Position numbers and translations under genes: made by a program
Source: Schistocerca nitens
Taxonomy: Eukaryota > Arthropoda > Insecta > Orthoptera > Acrididae
Reading direction: 5' to 3'
Assembly (NCBI RefSeq): GCF_023898315.1
Contig: NC_064618.1
Span: 183,449,548-183,513,547 of the forward strand
DNA length: 64,000 nucleotides
Notes under the pieces: generated by a model
Databases searched by the model: none
What the model saw: only the letters and a program-made list of their open reading frames with translations
What the model was told of the DNA's origin: nothing
In this document: positions 55,832 to 64,000 of the stretch, one piece after another
How the letters are laid out: each line of letters starts with the position of its first letter
Position numbering within the stretch: the stretch's first letter is position 1

Positions 55832-56639
55832 TTTGTGATTGGCATAGCAGTCACTTTGTTCTCGGTTTCTGCAATGTTATGAACACACGATACGTTCACA
55901 TCATCTTCTCCATATAGCATCGTCATTGTTTATCAAACAAAGAACTTCCCTGGCACGTCTAGCTGCAGTTGTTTGAGTTACAACGTTCGCAATGGGCAAA
56001 ACCTCTTTGTGGCTCTTATGTGATTGCATGTGTTAGTTACTGGCTTTTTATGATGAAAAATATAGGTCGCTAATGCCACACGATCATTTAAATAACAACA
56101 AGCTACTGAGTGTAGATTGCGGTACTATAATTTTATTCCTAGAAATGTTTTGACTAGGCTTTGATTTAGGTACTGGTTGAGGTAATTGGTTTCCAATTAG
56201 TCGCGTACTAATATCTTTAGTGTATTCTGGTATGTCCTCTTCCTTTAATTAAAAGTGAGCATGTAAAATGTTGAATGCATGTCACACAATATGTATACTA
56301 AATCACCGTGAAGAACCCAGCTACATTTCAGTGATAACAGCCTGTAAATGGAGCCTCTATCTTCCGAGACTACCCCCAACAGACAGACAGGAAGATGGGG
56401 TTGCCAATTTCGCTTCATTATAAGTAGTGAATAACAACTGAACGTAACTGACTAGGTTATACCGTTTTCCAGTTTGCCACAGCACACTACATACTCACAC
56501 ATGTTCAGAAAACAAACAGAACACATTGAACAACGATAGACAGGACGTACATATTCACAGTACATGCACGTTATGTTCTGCAGCAATGATTAGCATTTCA
56601 ACTATGTCGGCTGGCATGTTCAAGGTCAACATAAAAATC
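55832..56639. other. No gene recognised
   Basis: AT-rich spacer between two Tc1 copies. I see nothing supported. Confidence 0.4.
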
Positions 56640-57345
56640 GCGCTCGACACTACCTAACGGTAAAATGTGTTGAGGCTCTCGTTGTGGATATAAACCGAAC
56701 GTAATGAATCAGTGTGTCTTGAGCACAGGTGCAGGACGCCTTAGATATATGCGCGAGCCGTACCGTCAAATCAGTGAGTTTGAAAGAGGGCGTATTATTG
56801 TCATAAGAGAATGTGATGCAGCCATCCGGGTGATTGCTGCTCGTGTGGGACGAAGTGTTTCGGCAGTGCAAAGGGGTGTATGCAGCATTGTTCACGGAAG
56901 GGCGTAGAACACGACCAGATGGCTCAGGTCACACAACACGGACCACTCCCTGAGGAGATCATCCGAATGACATTGCAGGACAGACCTGTGTCATCCTCGG
57001 CTCTGGTGCAACGGTCGAACACCGTAAACACATTGTACACTATCAGGGGTTACAGTCCGTCGCCGTTTATTATGGCGTGGGTTACTTGTGCGTCGTCCAC
57101 TTCTCCGCCTATCTTTGACGAATGTGCAGAAACGTGCCAAACGGTAATGATGTATGAAACGACGTCACTAGGGACAGGAATGGCATCATATAGTGTTTTC
57201 GGACGAATCCAGTTTCTTTTTGTTTGAAAATGACGGCCGCATTTTGGTTCACAGCAGAGAGGGTGAGTGGCATCACAGTGACTTCATTCAAACGAGTCAT
57301 ACAGCCCGAGCTTAAGGCCTTATGGTGTGGGGTGCTGTTGGGTAC
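56640..57345 (+). pseudogene. Tc1-like relic (Tc1-G), decayed
   Basis: The frame 56704-56907 has 'YMREPYRQISEFERGRIIVI' and 'VGRSVSAVQR', the N-terminal helix-turn-helix. After several stops, 'HIVFSDESSFFLFENDGRI' at about 57185-57240 carries the first catalytic Asp, and 'GLMVWGAVGY' follows near 57318. The region between is shortened and the C-terminal half with the second and third catalytic residues is missing. Confidence 0.78.
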
Positions 57346-57533
57346 TGTAACTTATCTTAGCAAAACACAAATTATATGTGGTATAAAAGGAGAAAAGAAT
57401 AATTAAACTGGATGATTGTAATTGCGTGGACAACGATTGTGTGAACTTTATGTAATAAAGAGAAACCATTATGTGCCACGTTTTATACTTGTTAGAGTTA
57501 TGTACCGATTTTTTTTAAACATAATATCTGTGT

Positions 57534-57642
57534 AGGTTGTAGGTTGCAGTAGGTACTGGGAGATGAAGAAGCTTGCACAGGATAGAGTAGCATGGAGAGC
57601 TGCATCAAACCAGTCTCAGGACTGAAGACCACAACAACAAAC
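57534..57642 (+). mobile_element. RTE 3'-end stub (RTE-5) with target-site duplication
   Basis: Only the last ~110 bp of an RTE element: the coding end 'KLAQDRVAWRAASNQSQD' followed by 'agaccacaacaacaaac', a CAA-repeat tail. Perfect flanking duplication aatatctgtgt at 57523-57533 and 57643-57653. The terminal peptide matches the end of RTE-1 ('RNSWRAASNQSVD'). Confidence 0.93.
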
Positions 57643-57653
57643 AATATCTGTGT

Positions 57654-58238
57654 CGGCGAGTACTGGAACCGCCACAGACGATACTTATTAAATATCAAAC
57701 AAAGATGAGAATATGTCACAACGAGTATAAATAGTAGTGACCGAGCATTAATTTCTCTCTCGTCTTCTTGGAGTTACGTGAGTAGGAAGAGCCTGTGACG
57801 CTATATTGTACGTTTGTGTAGAATTCTTTTGTCAAGATTGACAGAAGGACGCCATTAGGTATTGATTTGTTAAGGTGTGTAAGAATTTAATCTGTCTAAA
57901 TGTTTTGAATAGAATTACTTAGTGAAAACTTCCATTATGAGACATTTTCAGCTATTTAAATATTATTCGTGGTGCAGAGCTGCGCTACGAACGAACGAGC
58001 CGCTGCCGCGGCGCATTCAAACTGCATTAAATGAAATCAATCATACCGTAAAGAAGCGGACAGGTAACAGTGAACTAAAATTATTTCTTTCAGTTTTCGG
58101 CATTGCAGGGCAGAGCAGCAGATTGTATGATGTGTTTTACAGGTGGACGCGGGCTGCGGATGATATATTATTAACAGTGCAAGAAGATAATTTACCTACA
58201 TAACATAAAAGAAATCTTGCTGTGCGCAGTTCTGGTCT
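57654..58238. other. Unassigned; contains a 93-codon frame of unknown nature
   Basis: A plus-strand frame at 57922-58203 (MKTSIMRHF..., with 'FLSVFGIAGQSSRLYDVFYR') has a less AT-biased composition than its surroundings and a 'ttctttcag' acceptor-like string near 58085. I do not recognise the protein and there is no second line of evidence. It could be an exon fragment, an element remnant or chance. Confidence 0.2.
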
Positions 58239-58376
58239 GGCAAACATTATAGTAAAAACATCCTTTTCTCTGATAATAGTCTCATGTTCTCTTGTTAGTC
58301 GTGGTACGGCAAACATTATAGTAAAAACATCCTTTTCTCTGATAATAGTCTCAAGATCTCGTGTTAGTCGTGGTAC
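58239..58376 (+). repeat. 69-bp tandem duplication
   Basis: Units 58239-58307 and 58308-58376 ('ggcaaacattatagtaaaaa' to 'tgttagtcgtggtac') differ at only a few adjacent positions (tgttctct versus agatctcg). The period is a multiple of 3, so a frame stays open through it, without evidence of coding. Confidence 0.92.
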
Positions 58377-58795
58377 TTATTCGTGTTTTACTGTTAACAA
58401 AAATCCACTGCAAAATTTTAATGTTGAACAAACTTTGCGTACTGTAACATCAGTATTGATAACGAAATAATTTTCAGTAACCTTTTCAATAATCGTAAAG
58501 TAAGGAAGATATGTTGAACTTTATTGCGACTTACAGTAACGAAGCAATGTTACTTTAATGGAAAGCCAGATCCAGAATAATAAGAACATAACATATTTTG
58601 TTTTGTTGAAAATTAATGATCCAAAGAAAGTCACAGCACAGGATCCCTAAAAAGTATTTCAGGGCTCTTTTCGTAGCAACATATTAATCTCAGACAGTTA
58701 TCAATATATTAGTTGTTACGCGAGTAATAACAAAGCAAAGAGAGACAGCGGAAGTACAACCAGAAATCACAGTTGGTGTGCTCCAAGGTCCTGTG

Positions 58796-59180
58796 ACCAG
58801 TGTGACTTACGCGAGTGACACCCTGTGACCCTTTCTGCATAACAGCCCAGCCGCCATTTTTCAGCAAGATAATGCACAGCCACATGTTGTTGCACGAACA
58901 CGTGTCTTCTTGGTGTCATCTCATGTCAGACTTTTGCCCTGGCCCACCAGATCACCGGACTTGTCACCAATCTAAAATTTTTCGAATATGGTGAAAGGAT
59001 GGGTGCAGCGCTGTGACCCAGTGCCAACCACCACAGGTGAACTCTGGAGCCAGGTGGATGCAGCTTGGGTGGCTGTACCACAGCTGCCTTTCGCGTCTTA
59101 TGCGCATCAACCCCATCGCGCATGGGATGTCACGGCCTATGACGGACCTGTGCCAACTAGGCAACGTGACACATGTTGAA
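58796..59180 (+). pseudogene. Tc1-like transposase C-terminal relic (Tc1-H)
   Basis: The plus strand reads 'AAIFQQDNAQPHVVARTRVF' (second catalytic Asp) and 'LLPWPTRSPDLSPI', followed by a stop in place of the catalytic Glu codon, then 'VDAAWVAVPQ'. The N-terminal half is absent. It is a different Tc1 family from Tc1-B and Tc1-F. Confidence 0.82.
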
Positions 59181-59874
59181 CTGAGGTGACTGAAATACAT
59201 ACTAACGTCCTGTGAATATGATCGTTCTGTCTCTAGTCGTTCAACGTGTTGGGGTGTCTTCTGAATAGGAATGTATTTCTAGCGGTGGAGAACTAAATGC
59301 TAAGATACTAGAAAACTCAAATTTATTTTTACGCCCAACGCTTGTAATTACTTTGGTGGTTTCCACGACGAAGGTATATACTAGAAAATAATATATAAGT
59401 GCCGCTTTCTTTTCCGTGTTTGGTTTGGAGCTCTTTGATTTTCGAATCCACTTCACATTCAACATGGTCACTGCTTTTCTAACTTCGCCATAAGGTGTTA
59501 ACTTCGACTGGTATAATTTTTTTTCTATCAGCATAACCTACACTTTATCTTCGTTGAAGTTTGCGGTAAACAATACCTAAATCATATTTTTACTCATTTT
59601 GAATTTGTTAGTAATGGTATATATAGTTCAAAATAGACGAAAGTAGGGCAGAGGCGGTTTTTGTCAAAGCCTCGAATGCGGTACTGGCTGAGTAATGATA
59701 GCGTAGGCACATCGCGCGACCGCCACATGCCAAAAGTGACACAAATAAATTTAAATGTTAGTAAATAATAATGATGATATAATTGATAATATTTTAAAGC
59801 TTTTTGATAGAGGTGAAGTTTAGAGTTGTAATACAAATCAAAATAAAACTTTTTACATGTAACGTCACGAGGCT
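59181..59874. other. No gene recognised
   Basis: AT-rich. Two minus-strand frames of about 100 codons (59241-59534, 59594-59917) have no recognisable domain. Confidence 0.4.
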
Positions 59875-59968
59875 TTTGACTCGCCCTCCCCTTTCCTCCC
59901 TTATCACACGATGTCACACTCTGTCACACTCCCTCCCCTTAACGTCTGAAGTAATTTCTGGATGGCCC
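59875..59968. repeat. Terminal-repeat-like motif, right (partner at 54149)
   Basis: Ends 'gaagtaatttctggatggcc', the approximate reverse complement of the motif at 54149, with 'gtcacac'-rich, C-rich sequence inward. The two motifs face each other about 5.8 kb apart. Confidence 0.45.
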
Positions 59969-60134
59969 CTTGTCCATTATGTACCATATTTTGGATAAAG
60001 TTTACTTGACCATCCTCTTCGTGTGCACACCACATTATTAGTTTCGAACGGTGTCTCAGGGATTTCATTCATTGTAATATAAACATTCGCACCTCGCAGA
60101 TGGAAGATATATTAAGGATCGATCTTATTACACC

Positions 60135-60471
60135 ATCTATCTTCAACGCTAGAAATCAGTTGTCCTCCACTTTACTTATTGTACCACCATGATAAGGCAA
60201 TAGACTAACATTAAAATTATGTGTAAGATACTAAAAAAATTGAGTATTGCGCTAATAAAGAGGCAGCTCTTTAGTTGTGAAGCAGAAAATGCTTGACGCT
60301 AATAATTTAATTGGGTTATTGTTCAGTTACTGACCTGAAGTCATGGTGATCAAGTTCTAGGTTTAAAAAGCATTTAAGCGGTATTAATGCTACGCTGCAT
60401 GGCGCTATGCGTATTACCTTTTTCCATCACGCGCAAGAGACGCAGCTTACTTAGACCGAAGCTTGAGGTTT
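60135..60471 (+). repeat. Unclassified repeat, copy 2 (partner at 53001)
   Basis: Direct-orientation partner of 53001-53340, about 7.1 kb away. See that entry for the shared anchors. Confidence 0.72.
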
Positions 60472-61226
60472 GTTTGGCACCATTTATCTAACCGATTCGG
60501 TGACAGCAGGCCTAAAGTGTTTAATTACTTGCACACTACTTTGGCCTTGGAGGTAAAGCGTCTTGGAGTATAGGGCGAGAAGCTACAAGGTAATTTACTC
60601 TCACTGTAGCCTTTGTGCAGATACAAGGGTCAAAGGGGATGCAAAATTAGCTACGCTTGAAGTGTCCCGAAGTTCACCAACTTGATAAATTACCTCAGAC
60701 ACTTTGACGCATTAAAATTATTCAGCAGCGGCTTCGTAACGGGGAACTGTTTAGTATTTCCCCATATAGTTTACTAACTGATGTGAATTATTTCTCATAC
60801 CACAGGGTGCACCCACATGGAAAACACATTACACAATCGCCAGACGTAAAAGAAAGTAAACGGTAATGAAAACCTACCAGTTACTAAACATCTGGACACG
60901 AAGACCGTCAGGAAAGGAAAGCGTGTTGTTCTATCGGAGTTAACGGTCCTATTTTGCGATATTGAGTCGCTGACTGGCCTCCTGATAAATGATGACACTG
61001 GATAATCTTTCCGTGTAGCTGTGGAGAACACTCTGTTTCGGCACTCAGCAATCCTGTAATATATTTATATTTACAGTAAATAAACAATTTCTTTACGTGT
61101 ACGTCACACATGCTCATTTTATACCAAATCTTAAGCCCTAATAGATCATGAATAGAATGAATTTATAGTGTGTCTGTAGCTTTCTATAGTTGTCACAAAC
61201 TATTTCACATACAAACATTAATAATA
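60472..61226. other. No gene recognised
   Basis: No supported ORF or repeat. Confidence 0.45.
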
Positions 61227-61228
61227 TA

Positions 61229-61625
61229 CGAGGCGTGTTTTTTAAGTAAGTACTGTTTTGAAATTAAAAAATGACGTGCTAAGATATCTGAGTAATTTTA
61301 TTTTTACATGAAAGCCTCTAACCTAACCTACTTTTCTACGTAATTTCCGTCAATATTGAGGCACTTTTCATAACGTTGTACCAGTTTTTGAATACTCTCC
61401 TTATAGAAGTCTGCCGCCTGACTTGTTAACCACTGCATCACCACTGTTTTGACTTCGTCATCGTCTTGAAGACGCTGACCGTCCAGGTGTTTCTTCAAGT
61501 GCAGGAACAGGTGGTAGTCACCGGGCGCAAGATCGGGGGTGTAAGGAGGATGATCTAGAGTTTGCCATCGAAAGGATGTGATCAGATCTTTGGTCTGATT
61601 CGCCACATGCGGACGGGCATTGTCT
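61229..61625 (-). pseudogene. mariner C-terminal fragment (mariner-4)
   Basis: The left terminus 'cgaggcgtgttttttaagta' follows TA at 61227-61228. The minus-strand frame, ending at the stop at 61328, carries 'DNARPHVANQTKD' (second Asp), 'YTPDLAPGDYHLF' (third Asp, 34 residues later), 'QRLQDDDEVKTVVMQWLTSQ' and ends 'NIDGNYVEK', close in pattern to mariner-3. The N-terminal two thirds are missing; sequence stops at 61625, where RTE-6 begins shortly after. Confidence 0.9.
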
Positions 61626-61649
61626 AAGCTTTCACAAACATTTGAACAT

Positions 61650-62330
61650 TTTTATGGATAGAGAGGAAATCGAAGAAAGGCAAAAGTAATGAGAAGAAGC
61701 AGAAATAAGAACAGCGAGAAACTTATCTTCAGCGTTGATAGTCGCGAAGTAGATGAAATTAAGGAATTCTTCTACACAGGCAGCAACATAATCATCGACG
61801 GACGGAGCGATGATGACAGCAAAAGCAGGCTATCAATGGCAAAAAGTGAATTTCTGGCCAGGAGAAGCCTACTAGTATCAGACGTAGGTCTTCATTTGAG
61901 GAATAAAGTTTTGCGAATAGACGTTTGGAGTACAGGATTGTATTGCAGTGAAACATGGACTATGGGAAGACTGGAACAGAATAGAACCGAAGCATTTGAA
62001 ATGTGGCGCTACAGGCGAATGCTGAAAATTAGGTGGAGTCATAAGGTAAGGAATGAGGAGGTTCTGTGCAGAGTCGAAGAGGAAAGGAGTATTTGAAAAC
62101 ACGATAAGAAAAAGGGATATGGTGACAGGAAATCTGTTACGAAATCAGGGAATGACTTCCAATGACTACAGGGAGCTTTAGAGGGCAAAAAGTGTAGTGT
62201 AGAGGAATACAGAGATTGAAATATATACAGCAAGTAATTGTGGGCGTAAGTTGCAAGAGGTTGGCACAGGAGAGAGATTCATGGCGGGCCATTTCAAACC
62301 AGTCAGAAGACTCATGACTAAAAAAAAAAG
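61650..62330 (+). mobile_element. RTE-clade LINE 3' fragment (RTE-6)
   Basis: The frame 61689-62096 matches the C-terminal part of RTE-1 in the same order ('EIKEFFYTGSNI', 'AKSEFLARRSLLVSDVGL', 'CSETWTMGRLEQNRTEAFEM', 'RRMLKIRW', 'VRNEEVL'). Frameshifts follow, and the copy ends 'aaccagtcagaagactcatg' with an A-rich tail. FADD and all upstream parts are absent (5' truncation). It lies beside the truncated edge of mariner-4. Confidence 0.9.
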
Positions 62331-64000
62331 AAAGTCATGACTCTCTATTCTTTTGACATCGGCTGTCGATGCCCGTCAAGGTTTCGCATCGTAATTGGCC
62401 TTCAGCCCGCTCAAAACAGCTGATGCCTCACTCTCCCTTCCTGGCAGGCTCCTGGTATGGCGGTTCATCACCCGCGCTACCCTACCGCGATGCCGTTGTG
62501 GCAGTGAGTGAAGGCGGCGCATGTATTGGACTTACAAAAGCTCGTCTGTCAGGTACTCGTTTCCATCCCGCTCGCCACCATTCTTCTTCAGTTGTTGAAC
62601 CGCTATGACAGTTGCAGTGTAGCTGTGCAGTATGGCGATCTTTGCCTGCCATTCAGGTACCCCCTCGTTACTCCGCCGTATTACCGGTAACGCTGGTGTC
62701 CTGATCCGGGACGATACGGGAGACCTCCTGGTCACCCATCTGCGTCAGTGGCAGGCTGTGGTGTTGAACTCCAAGACGGTGATTACGGTGAGGTAGGAAT
62801 CTCTGCAAAGAGGGATTGCGACCAATACAGAGAGCAATGCCCCCTTATTAAAAAAAGTCTGAACAGAACATGAAGCCTTCTGCAAATGCTGTAATACATA
62901 TTTAAGTACGGGTCATGAAGGAATTGCAGATCTAAAGGAAAAGAGAAACATAAATTCCACGTACCATCGCCAAGTAAAACTAAAACTCTCATGAATTAGT
63001 TTGTGTAACACGATAGTTTAGAAGGAGAAACAATTACTACAGCACATTTTTGTTTTGCATACCATATGGTCAAAAAAACATCAAATTGTCTCTTCTACAG
63101 ATTGCCTTACTAAGTTATTACCGAAAATATGTAATGCCCCAAAACTGCCACTCAACATACATCATCTAGAAAGTTCATTTCATTCGTAATGAACTTCAAA
63201 GTTGTTTATTTTATAGCTTTAACACTGACACAAGTAACCATAAAAATTTAAAAAAGATATCTTTCAACTTCTGATTCAGTGTTTTACCAAGACGGGCATA
63301 AGCATAAAATTACTGAACCTGGGAAGCTTAAGAGGTGGAGACCTTAGATAACGTGGTCAATTTTTCTATGCAGGCTTCAAATGGTTTTAAAATCGCTGTT
63401 AAGAAATACATTGGATTTGGAGGCAATAAAGCTAACGTAAAATTTTTGAGGTCGAGAGAGACATGGTACTAATATTGCATGCAATTAACGAAAAATAGAA
63501 ATTCGAGCAGATGTTGATAATTTGGAGGCCTTGGTCCTATATTACACAAAACATTACAAACAGCAGCTGACCAATTATTTGTGGCACTGATCAAATAATT
63601 AAAAAAATATACATTTATTTTGCTATGTACACTGTCAGGTTAGAAAGACTAAAATATTTATGTGAATTTGTTAATGTAGAATCTAAAACTCTGCTTTAAC
63701 ATTCTAAAACGAGATACATGCCATTGTTACCAGTTACTGAACGTTCTGTAAATTTATTTGATGTCTAAGAACCTTTTTTTTTCGTCAGAAGAAAAAGCAC
63801 CCAGTATCTCACTTGATTTTTCAGAAATTCTCTCAATGAAGTTTATCTTTGGTTTTTTCATACCTAGTATGCACTCTTCATTTCTGAGTATTAAAAATTG
63901 AAGAAAGAAAACAGTCTGTTATAGAAGTTTCAAATGTTGTACAGCGACTGAGAACACAGCAATGGAAAAGGTGAAAACTCAGTTTTTACTTTCTCAAGTT
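62331..64000. other. No gene recognised
   Basis: 62440-62790 is GC-richer, with overlapping 60-79 codon frames in several phases and no recognisable domain. From 62800 to the end the sequence is AT-rich with nothing supported. Confidence 0.45.

Noticed and set aside
54920..55882. Plus-strand ORFs of 91-172 codons over Tc1-F
   Set aside because: They are antisense to the intact transposase and have no motifs.
1..64000. CRISPR arrays, bacterial operons or integrated viral genes
   Set aside because: No array of short regularly spaced repeats was seen, the transposon content is that of an insect nuclear genome, and no frame resembled a viral structural or replication protein.

Overview
The window looks like intergenic or intronic DNA from a very repeat-rich insect genome, most likely an orthopteran and probably the locust genus Schistocerca. 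The evidence is about a dozen copies of a ~200-bp tRNA-headed SINE (core 'ttaggttagttaggttta'), a 5S-rRNA-derived SINE, RTE-clade LINEs, Penelope-like elements and many Tc1/mariner transposons, a mixture I associate with locusts. The taxon is an inference from remembered repeat families, not a database match. I found no host gene, tRNA gene, rRNA gene or CRISPR array that I can support. Almost every coding stretch belongs to a mobile element.

Layout. 1-7.5 kb: an in-frame 171-bp tandem duplication, a (TA)n tract, two minus-strand RTE copies and a transposase N-terminus relic. 7.5-15.3 kb: mostly unrecognised DNA with one dispersed repeat present twice (8.96 and 14.49 kb), a fold-back element with a SINE in one arm (10.5-11.3 kb) and a second SINE. 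15.3-19.4 kb: one Tc1-like element split by a 2.6-kb insertion that carries an LTR-like unit and a SINE. 19.6-23 kb: a SINE, a mariner N-terminal relic, a degenerate ~200-bp array, (GA)n and a decayed Tc1. 23.25-26.79 kb: a Penelope-like element (PLE) with an open 876-codon reverse transcriptase/GIY-YIG frame, 832-bp near-identical direct repeats (pLTRs) and a 5' inversion. 27.9-32.7 kb: a 5S SINE, a perfect 110-bp duplication and two tRNA SINEs. 32.95-35.36 kb: a Tc1 interrupted by a PLE fragment with inverted ends and a SINE. 36.5-43.1 kb: two RTE copies, each with a SINE inside, around a full-length mariner with one frameshift. 45.5-52.7 kb: a nest in which one Tc1 relic is cut into five pieces by a fold-back element, two mariners and a nearly intact Tc1. 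54.4-55.8 kb: a Tc1 with an intact 340-codon transposase. 56.6-62.3 kb: Tc1, RTE and mariner fragments and a diverged repeat shared with 53 kb. The rest is unrecognised.

How the parts relate. The window records successive insertions. TA dinucleotides flank the Tc1/mariner copies and 10-13 bp target-site duplications flank the SINEs and one RTE stub, so the order of events can be read. The SINEs probably depend on a LINE for reverse transcription (family knowledge), and RTE is the LINE seen here. The only frames that look potentially functional are the PLE protein (23354-25984, minus) and the Tc1 transposase (54563-55585, minus).
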